A stretch of 64,000 nt of DNA from Rhodanobacter sp. C06 (GCF_002001105.1 NZ_MUNP01000043.1:1-64000); one strand, 5' to 3'; positions 40,399 through 49,442 are shown, numbered from the stretch's first letter. Program-made: numbers and translations. The notes: generated by a model not told the origin, from the sequence alone.

Positions 40399-41319
40399 AT
40401 GGTTTCCACCGAACGCCTCGATGCGCGGGCTCTCGTCTGCATCGCCATCGCCCTGCTCACCTGGTCGTCGGCGTATGCCGCGATCGCCTATGCGCTGGCC
40501 TCGTTCACGCCGGGCGAAGTGGCGTTCTCACGCCTCGCGATCGGCTCGCTGTGCTTCGCGGCGTTGCTGGCGGCGAAACGCGTGCCGCTGCCGGCGCGGC
40601 GCGACTGGCCGCAGCTCGTGCTGCTGGGCCTGATCGGCCTCACCACCTATCACGTCTGCCTCAACTGGGCGGAAACGCGCATCGCCAGCGGCACCGCGTC
40701 GATCGTGATCTGCCTGGTGCCCGCGGCGACCGCGGCGGTGTCGGCGCTGTGGCTGCGCGAGCGCCTGAGCCTGCGCACCTGGGTCGGTCTGGGCGTGGCG
40801 CTGGCCGGCACGGTGCTGGTGGTGCTGGCCAGCGGCCAACGCGTGGAAGCCGATCCGAAGGCGTTGCTGGTGCTGGTCTGCGTGCTCGCTTCGGCGGTCT
40901 ATTTCGTGGGACAGAAGCCGCTGTTCGCGCGTTCCAGCACGCTGGCGGTCACCGCCTTCACCTTCTTCGTGGGCACCTTGGGCTGCCTGCCGTTCGCGAG
41001 CGGCTTGCCGCAGGCGCTGGCGGCGGCGCCGTGGTCGCATGTCGCCGCGCTGCTATGGCTGGGCATCGCGCCGAGTTTCCTCGGCTACCTCGCGTGGAAC
41101 GTGGCGGTGCATCGCGCCAGCGCCTCGCGGGTGTCCAGCTTCATCTACCTGTCGCCGCCCATCGCGATCGTGATCGGCTGGGTATGGCTGGGCGAGGTGC
41201 CCGGTGCGATGGTGCTGGTCGGCGGCGCGATCGTGATCGGCGGCGTGGTGCTGGCGAACGCGCGGCGTCGTTCCGCGGCACCCGCGGCGACGCTGGCCGA
41301 GGCCTGCAAGCCGTCCTGA
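40399..41319 (+). CDS. EamA/DMT-family metabolite exporter
   Basis: 306 aa with ten predicted membrane helices arranged as two EamA repeats (about 10-140 and 150-290). Typical segments are WSSAYAAIAYALASFTPGEVAFSRLAIGSL, LIGLTTYHVCLNWAETRIASGTASIVICLVPAATAAVSALWLRERLSL and, in the second repeat, LSPPIAIVIGWVWLGEVPGAMVLVGGAIVIGGVVLA. Inner-membrane exporter of amino acids or other metabolites; the divergent Lrp-type regulator suggests an amino-acid substrate. Confidence 0.92.
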   Translation: MVSTERLDARALVCIAIALLTWSSAYAAIAYALASFTPGEVAFSRLAIGSLCFAALLAAKRVPLPARRDWPQLVLLGLIGLTTYHVCLNWAETRIASGTASIVICLVPAATAAVSALWLRERLSLRTWVGLGVALAGTVLVVLASGQRVEADPKALLVLVCVLASAVYFVGQKPLFARSSTLAVTAFTFFVGTLGCLPFASGLPQALAAAPWSHVAALLWLGIAPSFLGYLAWNVAVHRASASRVSSFIYLSPPIAIVIGWVWLGEVPGAMVLVGGAIVIGGVVLANARRRSAAPAATLAEACKPS

Positions 41320-41347
41320 ACTTCCAACCATCGAAAAGGAGTGTCGC

Positions 41348-42037
41348 GTGTACGAGCTCTACATCGCCAACAAGAACTACTCCTCGTGGTCGCTGCGGCC
41401 GTGGATTCTGCTGCGCGAGCGTGGCATTGCGTTCGACGAGAAGCTGGTGCCGTTCCTCGGCGGCGCCGGGGCGAACTGGGACGAGTTTCGCGCGTTCTCG
41501 CCCAGCGGCAAGGTGCCCTGCCTGCGCGACGGCGACACCGTGGTGTGGGATTCGCTGGCGATCACCGAATACGTGGCCGAACGCGATCCCGGCGTGTGGC
41601 CGGCCGATGCGCAGGCGCGCGCGTGGGCGCGTTGCGCCGCCGCCGAGATGCACTCCGGTTTTCCCGAGCTGCGCAACGTATGCACGATGAACTGCGGCGT
41701 GCGCGTGCGCGTCGAGGCGACCAGCGCGGCCTTGCGCAAGGATCTCAGCCGCATCGAGGAGCTGTGGAACGAAGGGTTGGCGCGCTTCGGCGGCCCCTTC
41801 CTCGCCGGCAAGGCCTTCACCGCGGTCGATGCGTTCTACGCGCCGGTGGCGTTCCGCATCCAGAGCTACGGCCTGCGACTGGGCGACGCCGCGATGGCTT
41901 ACGCGCAGCGCCTGCTCGACCGGCCCGCGATGCGCGCGTGGTACGACGCGGCCTTGGCCGAAACCTGGCGCGACCCGGAGCACGAGGACGAGGCGCGGCG
42001 GGCGGGCCTCTGGCTGCAGGATCTGCGCACGGCTTGA
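41348..42037 (+). CDS. Glutathione S-transferase-family protein
   Basis: 229 aa. N-terminal thioredoxin-like domain YELYIANKNYSSWSLRPWILLRERGIAFDEKLVPF with the Ser/Tyr catalytic region SSWS, then GKVPCLRDGDTVVWDSLAITEYVAE (cis-Pro and the glutathione-contact ES..I motif), followed by an all-helical C-terminal domain. Resembles YfcF-like GSTs. GTG start at 41348, directly behind AAGGAG (41336-41341). Follows the EamA gene by 28 bp on the same strand and may share its transcript. Confidence 0.88.
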   Translation: MYELYIANKNYSSWSLRPWILLRERGIAFDEKLVPFLGGAGANWDEFRAFSPSGKVPCLRDGDTVVWDSLAITEYVAERDPGVWPADAQARAWARCAAAEMHSGFPELRNVCTMNCGVRVRVEATSAALRKDLSRIEELWNEGLARFGGPFLAGKAFTAVDAFYAPVAFRIQSYGLRLGDAAMAYAQRLLDRPAMRAWYDAALAETWRDPEHEDEARRAGLWLQDLRTA

Positions 42038-42094
42038 AGCACCGGAACGCCGGTCATCGCGGGGTGGCCCCGCGATGGCCGGCGCGCTCGTGGA

Positions 42095-42715
42095 TCAACG
42101 CTTCGCGCGGTTGTGCTTGGTGCGGTAGATGCGCTTGCTGTCGCGGTTGTCGGCGCGCTGGATGCGCTTCTGTTCGCGCGGGCCAACGCGGCCGTTGTTG
42201 GTGCCCGCCACGTGTTCCATGTGGTCGACATGCGCCTGGCGGCCCTGCATGCGCGCGTCCTCGCGGTTGGTGAGCTGGCCGGACTTCACGCCGTTGGCCA
42301 GACGTTGCTCCTGGTTCGCGTTGCGCTGCGCGTCGGCCTGCAGTCGGCGCGACGAGGCCGAGTTCGGGTTGCCCGTGATCGCGTCGTGCTTGTCCTTGTA
42401 GATAGCGTTGCTGTCGCGGTTCTGCATGTGCTGGATCTGCGCGTTCTCGGCCTTGGTCATCGGGCCGTTGCGCATGTCGCGCTGCTCGGTGCGGTCCAGG
42501 TTCGCCTGGCGCTGTTCCAGGTTGGATGCCTGGCGGGTGCTGAGCTGGCCGGACTTCAGGCCCTGGTCGATGCGCTGCTGCTGGTTGGCGTCGCGCTGGG
42601 TGTCGCTGGCCGCGTTCTGGGTCGGCGTGGTCTGCGCCTGCACGGCGGCGACGCCGCCCAGCCCGCACAGGCCCAGCAGGCCGACGACCAGCCACTTCTG
42701 CGTATGGTTCTGCAT
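42095..42715 (-). CDS. Exported protein made of two ~73-residue repeats, unknown family
   Basis: 206 aa with a signal peptide (WLVVGLLGLCGLGGVAAVQA|Q). The mature protein is two imperfect copies of about 73 residues: each starts QR(D/N)ANQ(Q/E)QR, continues G(L/V)KSGQL(S/T), and ends NRDS(N/K)xIYxxKH. Composition is highly hydrophilic, rich in Gln, Asn, Arg and Asp, nearly free of hydrophobic core residues. Homologous proteins are, to my knowledge, uncharacterised. An intrinsically disordered or nucleic-acid/metal-binding periplasmic protein is possible, but this is a guess. Confidence 0.75.
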   Translation of the reverse strand: MQNHTQKWLVVGLLGLCGLGGVAAVQAQTTPTQNAASDTQRDANQQQRIDQGLKSGQLSTRQASNLEQRQANLDRTEQRDMRNGPMTKAENAQIQHMQNRDSNAIYKDKHDAITGNPNSASSRRLQADAQRNANQEQRLANGVKSGQLTNREDARMQGRQAHVDHMEHVAGTNNGRVGPREQKRIQRADNRDSKRIYRTKHNRAKR

Positions 42716-42846
42716 GGTGTTCTCCTCCTCTCATGGTGCCGCCCGTTGCACGGGCGGTCTGGAGCGGAGAACGGGGCGTCCGGAACGCCGATGACGCGCC
42801 GACCGGCGCCTGTTCAGGCGCCAGTCGAACTGCGGCACGATCCGGC

Positions 42847-43464
42847 TCAGGCTAGCGGAGTGACCCGCAGCACGGCCGGATCGTCGGCATGTTCCAGCAG
42901 CAGCCGGCGCACGCGGTCCTGCCAGGCCGCGCCGAACGCGGCACGCTGCACGGCGGTGGCGTCCGGCTGCATCGCGGCGCCCATCAGGGCGCGTGCCTTC
43001 GGCGACGGCGGCACGCTGGAGAGGTCCAGCGCCACCATCACCGACTTGCCATTGTCGCGACGGGTGAAGCGGACCGCCTCGCCGTCCGGCGCATCCGCGA
43101 AGCCCAGCAATCCCTGCCGCACGAATCGGCCGCTAATGCCGTGGAAGCCGTTTCCGGCGGCGGCGCCGGTGACCAGGGTGAGCACCTGCGAGATCACGCC
43201 GGTGACGCCTTCGTCCTCCGGTGCCGGCATCTGCACCGTGATGCCGCCGCGTTCGGCCGACTCGTGCGGATACAGCGCGCGCAGCGCCGCGCGGGCCATC
43301 AGCCAAGCGCCGGCCACGGTGGGGCAGGAGTGGCCGGCCACGCGCACTGCGTCGAGGTAGTGGTATTCGAGCAGGCCGCCCGCGGCCGCGCCGAGCAGGT
43401 CGGCCAGCGGGTCGCGCACCAGGATGCGCGGCGCCTCGTCGAAAAAAGCGGGATGCATCGTCAT
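42847..43464 (-). CDS. FmdE-like domain protein
   Basis: 205 aa. The N-terminal half has AGGLLEYHYLDAVRVAGHSCPTVAGAWLMARAALRAL, the conserved Cys/His pattern of FmdE-like proteins (GHxCP), which in archaea lie beside formylmethanofuran dehydrogenase and often bind metal. Later segments GVIGQ-like GVTGVISQVLTLVTGAAAGNGFHG continue the family. Function in bacteria is unknown. The start overlaps the stop of the DUF2249 gene (ATGA), so the two are translationally coupled. Confidence 0.72.
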   Translation of the reverse strand: MTMHPAFFDEAPRILVRDPLADLLGAAAGGLLEYHYLDAVRVAGHSCPTVAGAWLMARAALRALYPHESAERGGITVQMPAPEDEGVTGVISQVLTLVTGAAAGNGFHGISGRFVRQGLLGFADAPDGEAVRFTRRDNGKSVMVALDLSSVPPSPKARALMGAAMQPDATAVQRAAFGAAWQDRVRRLLLEHADDPAVLRVTPLA

Positions 43465-43727
43465 TCCCCCGGCAGGCCGGTGATGCCGAAGTCGATCACC
43501 ACCGCGTCGGCGTCGCGCTGGCGGTAGGTCACCGTGAGGTGTTCGCCGAGGCGTTCGCGCAACTGGGCGATCAGGGGCAGCGGATCGTGGTCGTTGACGA
43601 AGCGCATCGTCTCGCCCGAGCGCAGTGCGCCGATCGCGCCGTAGATCGCCGAGTGGCGGAAACGCCGCGCCACGCCGCGGGCGTCGAAGAGGTGGGTGTG
43701 CTGGTCGAAGACGGTGTCGGGGGACAT
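43461..43727 (-). CDS. DUF2249-domain protein
   Basis: 88 aa from the ATG at 43727. RRFRHSAIYGAIGALRSGETMRFVNDHDPLPLIAQLRERLGEHLTVTYRQRD matches DUF2249, a small SirA/TusA-like fold frequently encoded near hemerythrin, nitrite-reductase and other redox genes. An in-frame TTG at 43757 could add ten residues. It is the first gene of a two-gene unit with the FmdE-like protein. Substrate or partner unknown. Confidence 0.8.
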   Translation of the reverse strand: MSPDTVFDQHTHLFDARGVARRFRHSAIYGAIGALRSGETMRFVNDHDPLPLIAQLRERLGEHLTVTYRQRDADAVVIDFGITGLPGE

Positions 43728-43806
43728 CGGCGTGTGCTCGCGGGAAAGGGAGCACAACCATATGCCGCGTGCCGCGGCGCGCCACTGACCTGGATCAACC
43801 GCGTTG

Positions 43807-44445
43807 TCAGTCGGCTGCCACCGCGCTCAGGCGCCGCAGGGCACGGCGACGGCCGATCGCGGGAAAGACGCGGGCGAGCAGCGGGATCGTCAGCAGGAAG
43901 AAGTTGTTGTTGCCCGGCATGTGCGGTGCCGCCAGCAGCGCGGCGATGGCCGCCGTGGGCAGGGTCAGTGCGCGCCAGCGCAGCGCGTTGACTTCCTCAG
44001 GCGGTACCCCGGCGCGCACCCGCCCGGGCCGGAGCGCGAGCTGGAACAGCAGCAACTGCAGCAGCCCGGCGGCGAGCAGGGTGGCCGAGTAGAACACCTC
44101 CGGTACGCGCGCGAGCGGGTTGGAGCTCATCAGCGCGGTGGCGAAGGGCATGAAGGCGACCACCATCAGCAGCAGCATGTTCGGCCACATCAGGCGGGGT
44201 TCGTAGCCGTCCAGCACGCCGAACAGCCGGTGGTGCGCAATCCACAATGCGCCGATGGTGAGAAAGCTCAGCATGAAGCCCATGAAGCTCGGGATCAGGT
44301 GCGCCAGCGCAGCGAGGTAGGCGGCATCGTCCAGGGTGTCCAGCCGCGGCACGTGCACCTCGATCACCAGCAGCGTGATCGCGATGGCGAATACGGCGTC
44401 GGAGAAAGCCTTCAGGCGTTCCAGTTGCTGCGTTCCCTGGCTCAC
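43807..44445 (-). CDS. TMEM175-family (DUF1211) potassium-channel-like membrane protein
   Basis: 212 aa with about six membrane helices. The signature of the family, KAFSDAVFAIAITLLVIEV (RxxxFSD), is at residues 11-29, and the second part carries LTIGALWIAHHRLFGVLDGYEPRLMWPNMLLLMVVAFMPFATALM. Bacterial homologues form tetrameric potassium-permeable channels. Lies 10 bp downstream of ubiE on the same strand. Physiological role not evident from context. Confidence 0.9.
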   Translation of the reverse strand: MSQGTQQLERLKAFSDAVFAIAITLLVIEVHVPRLDTLDDAAYLAALAHLIPSFMGFMLSFLTIGALWIAHHRLFGVLDGYEPRLMWPNMLLLMVVAFMPFATALMSSNPLARVPEVFYSATLLAAGLLQLLLFQLALRPGRVRAGVPPEEVNALRWRALTLPTAAIAALLAAPHMPGNNNFFLLTIPLLARVFPAIGRRRALRRLSAVAAD

Positions 44446-44455
44446 ATGTCGTCCT

Positions 44456-45217
44456 TCAGAACTTGTACGCCCGATGGATCGCCACGATGCCGTTCGAGAG
44501 ATTGCGCACCTCGACCTTGCCGAAGCCGGCGCGTTCCATCATGCCCTTCAGGGTGGCTTGGTCGGGGTGCTTGCGGATCGACTCGGCGAGGTACTGGTAG
44601 CTGTCGGCGTCGCCGGCGAACAGGCGGCCGAGCTTCGGCAGCACCTTGAAGGAGTGGAAGTGGTAGAGCTTGTTGAACAGCTCGCTCTGCACGCGCGAGA
44701 ACTCCAGCACCAGCAGGCGGCCGCCGGGCTTGAGCACGCGGCAGATGTCGGCCAGCGCGGTGTCCTTGTCAGTGACGTTGCGCAGGCCGAAGGCCATGGT
44801 CACCGCGTCGAAGCTGTTGTCGGGGAAGGGCAGGCATTCGGCGTTGAGCTGGGCCCAGCGCAGGCCGCCGACCAGGCCGCGGTCGGTGAGGCGGTCGCGG
44901 CCCACGCCGAGCATCGCGGCGTTGATGTCGCCGACGACGACTTCGCCCTGCTCACCCAGCACCGGCTTGAGCAGGGCGGCGATGTCGCCGGTGCCGCCGG
45001 CCAGATCCAGCACGCGGTCGCCCTTGCGCACGCCGCTGACGGCGACGAAGTGGCGCTTCCACAGGCGGTGGACGCCGAACGACATCAGGTCGTTCATCAG
45101 GTCGTAGTTCTTCGCCACCGAGGTGAACACTTCGCCGACCAGCTTCTGCTTGTCGGCGACGGGCACGTCGCGGTAACCGAAATGGGTGGTGGGCTGCTCG
45201 TTCATGGCGTCATGCAA
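44456..45217 (-). CDS. ubiE: Ubiquinone/menaquinone C-methyltransferase UbiE
   Basis: 253 aa. SAM-dependent C-methylation of demethylmenaquinol and 2-polyprenyl-6-methoxy-1,4-benzoquinol. Motifs: [44 protein letters not shown] at the N-terminus, SAM motif [13 protein letters not shown] (about 70-81), [24 protein letters not shown] and VLEFSRVQ. The start could also be the second ATG at 45205. No ubiJ/ubiB genes follow here, so the usual ubi operon is broken up. Confidence 0.95.
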   Translation of the reverse strand: MHDAMNEQPTTHFGYRDVPVADKQKLVGEVFTSVAKNYDLMNDLMSFGVHRLWKRHFVAVSGVRKGDRVLDLAGGTGDIAALLKPVLGEQGEVVVGDINAAMLGVGRDRLTDRGLVGGLRWAQLNAECLPFPDNSFDAVTMAFGLRNVTDKDTALADICRVLKPGGRLLVLEFSRVQSELFNKLYHFHSFKVLPKLGRLFAGDADSYQYLAESIRKHPDQATLKGMMERAGFGKVEVRNLSNGIVAIHRAYKF

Positions 45218-45232
45218 TCCGATGATGGGTCG

Positions 45233-47914
45233 TCACAGCGGCAGGTCGCGCTGCGTGCCTTCTTCTTCCGCGTCGGCGTTCGTGGGGACGTCGGCAGGAT
45301 GCGCGCGGTGGCCCTCGTGCTCGGCTTCCACGTGGCGCTGATGCAGTTCCGCACCGGCGTCGGCGGGAACGACGAGCGGCACCGGCGCGGCAGGTTCGGG
45401 AGCCGGCTCGTCGGCCGCGACCTCGCGGTCGCCGCCGGGGGTGATCTTGAGGATGGAATGGCGCATCTCGCGCGACAGGATCACCCGTGCGTCGCGCACC
45501 ATGTCGTCGAGCGCGCTGTTGTAGTCGAGCTTGCCGGCCTCGTCGGTCCACACCACGCGGCGCTCGCGCAGCTTCTGGATGAAGCCGCGGAACAGCGCCT
45601 TGTCGAAGAACTCCGGCGCGTTGAGCTCGTTGAGCAGGGACAGCCGCTGCGCGGTGAGCGTGCAGGTGGTTTCCAGCTCGGTGGCGGTGAGCGCGTGCGG
45701 GCCGTGCTTGGCCAGCGCGGCGATCGCGATGTAGTAGCGCTCGAAGGCCTGGATCAGGCTGCGTGCGATGATGCGGAGCTGGAACGCGCTGTCGTCCTGG
45801 CCGGGCGCGCGTTCCAGCATGCGGCCTTCGCCGGTGGTTTCGAGCAGGCCGCGGCGCACGAAGAAGTCGATGGTGACCTGCAACTGCGCACCGAAGCCTT
45901 CCTCGTCCCAGGCCAGGAACAGCTCGCCCTGCAGGAACGGGTAGATGATGCGGCCCAGCCGCTGCACCGAGGCGCGCGACATGCGCCGGTTGTTGAGGAA
46001 GCAGCAGGCCACCCACGCGCCGGCGGCGAGCAGGTGCAGCACGTTGTTGCGGAAGTAGCTGAGCAGCACCGCCTGCTCGCCCTCGACGTCGAGCACGTCG
46101 CCCAGCGGATGCTTGACGCGGCGGATCCAGCCCATCTGCTCGCCATAGGCGATGATGCCGGCCGGGTCCGTCGGGGTCAGCGTGATGCGGTCGGAGTAGG
46201 GCAGCTCCAGCAGCAGCGACTTGGTGAGTTCGAGCTGCGCCAGCAGGTCGTTCTCGGCCATCGCGTGCTTGGGCGTGGCCAGCAGGGTGAGCGCGAGCAG
46301 GTTGATCGGGTTGACGTCGGCGGCGCGGTTGACGTTGACCTGGATCCGCTCGGCGAGCTGGTCGATCACGCCGCCCAGCCATTCGGGGCGGCTGTCGGGG
46401 TCGGCGCTGGCGCTGCGCCAGTCGGGGCTTGCCGCATCCAGCAGCGGGTTCAGCTCGATCGGCTCGCCGAAGTTGATCGTGACGTGGCCGTAGCGCTGCT
46501 TGAACAGCCCGCCGATGCCGCGCAGCAGGGCGAACAGGGTTTCCTTCTCCTTCGGCTGGCCGCTGAGCTCGCCCGCGTAGCTCTTGCCTTCCATCAGCTT
46601 CTCGTAGCCGATGTAGACCGGCTGGAACAGCACCGGCCGGCGCGGCGCGCGCAGGAACGCGCGCACGGTCATCGACAGCAGGCCGGCGCGCGGTGCCAGC
46701 AAGCGACCGGTGCGCGAGCGACCGCCTTCGATGAAGTATTCCATCGGCACGCCGCGGTCGATCAGCTGAGCCATGTACTCGTTGAAGATCACCGAGTACA
46801 TCGCGTTGCCCTTGAACGTGCGGCGCATGAAGAACGCGCCGCCGCGGCGCAGGATCGGTCCGATCACCGGCAGGTTGAGGTTGACGCCCGCGGCGATGTG
46901 CGGCGGCACCACGCCGGACATGTGCAGCTGGTAGCTGAGCAGCAGGTAGTCGGCGTGGCTGCGATGGCTGGGCACGTAGACCACCTCGTAGCCCGGCGCG
47001 GCGGCGCGTGCCTTGTCGAAGTGGTGCATCGCGATGCCGTCGTACAGCTTGTTCCAGAAGTTCGACAGCAGGAACGATACAGAACGCACCACCGGGTGCG
47101 AGTAGTCGGCGGCGATCTCCAGCATCATCTTCTGCGCGCGGCGCCAGGCCTTGGCCTCGCTGATCTTCTCCTTCGCCGCGCTGGCGGCGATCGCCGCGCG
47201 CACCGGCTCGGCGCGCAGCACGTCGTCGACCACGGTGCGCCGGTGCGAGAGGTCGGGGCCGATCACCGCGGCGCGGATGCGGTGGAAATGGGTGCGCAGC
47301 ACGCGCGCCAGCTTGCGCGCGAAGCGCGGTGGCGGCAGCTCGCCGGATTCGGCCAGCACCTCGCGCAGCGACACCGGCGCGGCGAAATGCACCGTGGTGT
47401 CGCGGCCGTTCAGCAGCAGTGCCAGCAGGCGGCGGAAGCGGCCCACCATCACCCAGTTCTCGGAGAACAGCACGCTGAACCAGCCCGATTCGCGGTTCGG
47501 TGCGCGGCCCACGTAGATCGACACCGGCACGATCTGGATGTCGCGCTCGGGCAGGCCTTCCAGCGATTGCACCAGTTGGCCCAGCGGTTCGTTCGGCGAA
47601 CGGTGGCGCTTGCGCCCGAACAGCCAGCCGTCGCGGCGCATCAGCGCGAACACCGAGCGCCGGCGGCGGGTGCCGGCCAGCGGCTGCAGCGGGCTGGGCA
47701 GGCCGGCCTCGCGGCAGGCGCGGTCGAGGATCAGCGCGTCGGAGAAGCCGTCGCGCTCGATCACGTAGCAGACCGGCACGCCGGCCTTGAGCAAGGTGGC
47801 CGGTTCGGCCGGGTCGCGGCGGATGCGCACCCAGGGTTGCAGCAGCTGACCCGCCAGGTGGAACCACCAGGGGGCGCGGCGACGAGGGGAATCCGCGATG
47901 GAGATGTTCTGCAT
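45233..47914 (-). CDS. plsB: Glycerol-3-phosphate acyltransferase PlsB
   Basis: 893 aa, about 85 longer than E. coli PlsB, as in Xanthomonadales; the extra part is an acidic Ala/Pro/Glu-rich C-terminal tail (about 835-893). Acyltransferase blocks: I VPSHRSHADYLLLSY (about 313-327), II GGAFFMRRTFKGN, III FIEGGRSRTGRLL (about 394) and IV FQPVYIGYEKL. It makes 1-acyl-sn-glycerol-3-phosphate from glycerol-3-phosphate and acyl-ACP/CoA at the inner membrane. Ends 15 bp before ubiE. Confidence 0.95.
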   Translation of the reverse strand: MQNISIADSPRRRAPWWFHLAGQLLQPWVRIRRDPAEPATLLKAGVPVCYVIERDGFSDALILDRACREAGLPSPLQPLAGTRRRRSVFALMRRDGWLFGRKRHRSPNEPLGQLVQSLEGLPERDIQIVPVSIYVGRAPNRESGWFSVLFSENWVMVGRFRRLLALLLNGRDTTVHFAAPVSLREVLAESGELPPPRFARKLARVLRTHFHRIRAAVIGPDLSHRRTVVDDVLRAEPVRAAIAASAAKEKISEAKAWRRAQKMMLEIAADYSHPVVRSVSFLLSNFWNKLYDGIAMHHFDKARAAAPGYEVVYVPSHRSHADYLLLSYQLHMSGVVPPHIAAGVNLNLPVIGPILRRGGAFFMRRTFKGNAMYSVIFNEYMAQLIDRGVPMEYFIEGGRSRTGRLLAPRAGLLSMTVRAFLRAPRRPVLFQPVYIGYEKLMEGKSYAGELSGQPKEKETLFALLRGIGGLFKQRYGHVTINFGEPIELNPLLDAASPDWRSASADPDSRPEWLGGVIDQLAERIQVNVNRAADVNPINLLALTLLATPKHAMAENDLLAQLELTKSLLLELPYSDRITLTPTDPAGIIAYGEQMGWIRRVKHPLGDVLDVEGEQAVLLSYFRNNVLHLLAAGAWVACCFLNNRRMSRASVQRLGRIIYPFLQGELFLAWDEEGFGAQLQVTIDFFVRRGLLETTGEGRMLERAPGQDDSAFQLRIIARSLIQAFERYYIAIAALAKHGPHALTATELETTCTLTAQRLSLLNELNAPEFFDKALFRGFIQKLRERRVVWTDEAGKLDYNSALDDMVRDARVILSREMRHSILKITPGGDREVAADEPAPEPAAPVPLVVPADAGAELHQRHVEAEHEGHRAHPADVPTNADAEEEGTQRDLPL

Positions 47915-48040
47915 CCGCCTATTCTACCGGCTGGCTCGTAAAACCATGCTCGCGCGTGTGGTGGGCTGACCGGCCTCCCTTTCTCCCGGGTTGTGCCGGG
48001 GGAGACGGTGAGGGCGACGAGCGCATTGGGAGTCCGCAAG

Positions 48041-48083
48041 CCGCCCCCCCAACCCCTCCCACGCCAGCGAGGGAGGGGAGTCA
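48041..48083. repeat. CCCCCCAACCCCTCCC / GGGAGGGGAG repeat (variant)
   Basis: CCCCTCCC and GGGAGGGG arms around ACGCCAGCGA form a short stem; a related hairpin TCTCCCG..CGGGGGAGA lies at about 47980-48005. A variant of the repeat family at 397-450 and 31515-31567, in the gap between plsB and a lipoprotein gene. Confidence 0.55.
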
Positions 48084-49028
48084 GTTCTTCGCGGCAGTGC
48101 TGGCCGCGGGAGCCGGGAGCGCGGTCAACGCCGTGCTGCCCGCCACGGCCGGTTGCTGCTGCAGGCGTTCGTGCGCCTCGTGCACGTTGTTGATCAGCGA
48201 CTCGCTGTACCAGCGGCCGTCCTGCTGCACCAGGGTGGATTCGGCGGAAAGCGGCTTGCCGAGCAAGGTGTAGTCGATCTTCACCACCGCACGGCCGTCC
48301 TTGCTGGAGAGCGTGCTGAGCTTGACCGAGTTCAGCGTGTCGTCCACCGACAGCCCGTAGATTGCCAGCAGTTGCTTGAGGCCCGCGTAACCGGTGGCGT
48401 ATTTCGCCATCGCAGCGTCGAAATCCATGCTGCGCAACTGGTCCGGGCTCCTGAGGTCGAGCCTGCGCGCGGTGGCCACCACCACGCCCACGGCCTGCTT
48501 GGCCTTGGCCTGGTCGAACCACGGCACCTGCTTCGCCCACGGCACCAGCACGTCGATCAGCTGGTTCGCCTGGGTCTTCTGCTCGCCGTCCAGGTTCTTG
48601 TTCTGCGCCACGCCGTTCTTCAGCAGGGCGTCGCCCACGCTGATCATGACCGGCAGCTGGTCCTTGTACTGCTGCTCCATCTGCTTGAGCTTGGGTTGCA
48701 GTTCGGCGTAGAGCTTGTTCTCCGCGTCCGGGTCGGTGAGCTTCTGCACGGCCTCGTCGAACTTCGCCTTGTCCGCGGCGCTGACGGGCGGCTGGTTCGC
48801 GTTGTGGCGACTCCAGTCCGCGCGCAGGGTGGTGTACTCGGCCGGCGGCAGGGCGTGCTTCCACAGGCCGTTGAAGTCGCCCGCCTTGAGCAGGTCGATC
48901 GAACCCTGCACGGCCGCCTCCGGCGTGCTGCCGCCGACCTGGTTGGCTTCGTCCTGGTGGTGGCAGGCAGCCAGCGCCAGCACGGCGACGAGGGGCAGCA
49001 GGCTGCGGCGGAGGGAGCGGAAGCGCAT
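48081..49028 (-). CDS. Predicted lipoprotein of unknown function
   Basis: 315 aa. Signal peptide with lipobox VLALAAC (Cys22) followed by HHQDEANQVGGSTPEAAVQGSIDLLKAGDFNGLWKHALPP. The rest is predominantly helical and charged with no catalytic motif I recognise; the 200-290 region (DYTLLGKPLSAESTLVQQDGRWYSESLINN) resembles the ligand-free NTF2-like/DUF4878 type of small-domain lipoproteins, but this is only an impression. ATG 49028. Probably outer-membrane or periplasmic. Confidence 0.65.
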   Translation of the reverse strand: MRFRSLRRSLLPLVAVLALAACHHQDEANQVGGSTPEAAVQGSIDLLKAGDFNGLWKHALPPAEYTTLRADWSRHNANQPPVSAADKAKFDEAVQKLTDPDAENKLYAELQPKLKQMEQQYKDQLPVMISVGDALLKNGVAQNKNLDGEQKTQANQLIDVLVPWAKQVPWFDQAKAKQAVGVVVATARRLDLRSPDQLRSMDFDAAMAKYATGYAGLKQLLAIYGLSVDDTLNSVKLSTLSSKDGRAVVKIDYTLLGKPLSAESTLVQQDGRWYSESLINNVHEAHERLQQQPAVAGSTALTALPAPAASTAAKN

Positions 49029-49442
49029 GGGCAAGTCTCGTGGTGCGGGGAGATGGACGCGCCGACCGGCGCGGCGAAGGGTCAGGGTAAGCGGCGAGGT
49101 AAAGGTGGACAAGGGTCGATCGCAGGAATATGCGAGTGCCATATTGAAAAGTGCGGCCATGGATGGCCGCCCGTGTGACGTCCGCGATCAGGGACGATCG
49201 CAAAGGCGATGTAAAAGTGCGGCCATGAATGGCCGCCTGCTTGATCTTCGTGATCAAGATGATCGCAAAAACAAAGAAAAGCCCCGCGGGCGTAGCCTCG
49301 CGGGGCAATCCGGCGGAGCCGGTGGGAAATGGCCTTGCCTGCGGAAACGTTTCGGTCAGCAGCAGGTAGGCGAGGCAGATATTACCGGGCCGTTAAACTT
49401 GAGGCAACACTTTTGTTTTATGTTGTAACTTTATGTTTTTAT
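49029..49442. repeat. Intergenic region with a 66-bp imperfect direct repeat
   Basis: Two direct copies, starting at about 49145 and 49211, each contain AAAAGTGCGGCCATG(G/A)ATGGCCGCC, itself a palindrome with arms GCGGCCAT/ATGGCCGC, and end in a GATCAxGGxxGATCGCA block. The rest of the 414-bp gap holds only the minus-strand terminator at 49267-49306. No CDS or promoter found. Confidence 0.65.
49267..49306 (-). terminator. Rho-independent terminator (minus strand) downstream of the e(P4)-type gene
   Basis: On the minus strand GCCCCGCG/CGCGGGGC (8-bp arms, 49281-49306) is followed by a T-rich run (TTTTCTTTGTTTTT). Confidence 0.8.

Noticed and set aside
44336-47941. 1201-codon open frame on the plus strand
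   Set aside because: It is fully antisense to ubiE and plsB, whose products carry complete family motifs; the predicted protein is compositionally odd (His/Ala/Val/Glu-rich) without any domain. A typical mirror frame in GC-rich DNA.
49145-49276. CRISPR array
   Set aside because: Only two imperfect 66-bp direct copies with internal palindromes, no spacers of regular length and no cas genes in the window.
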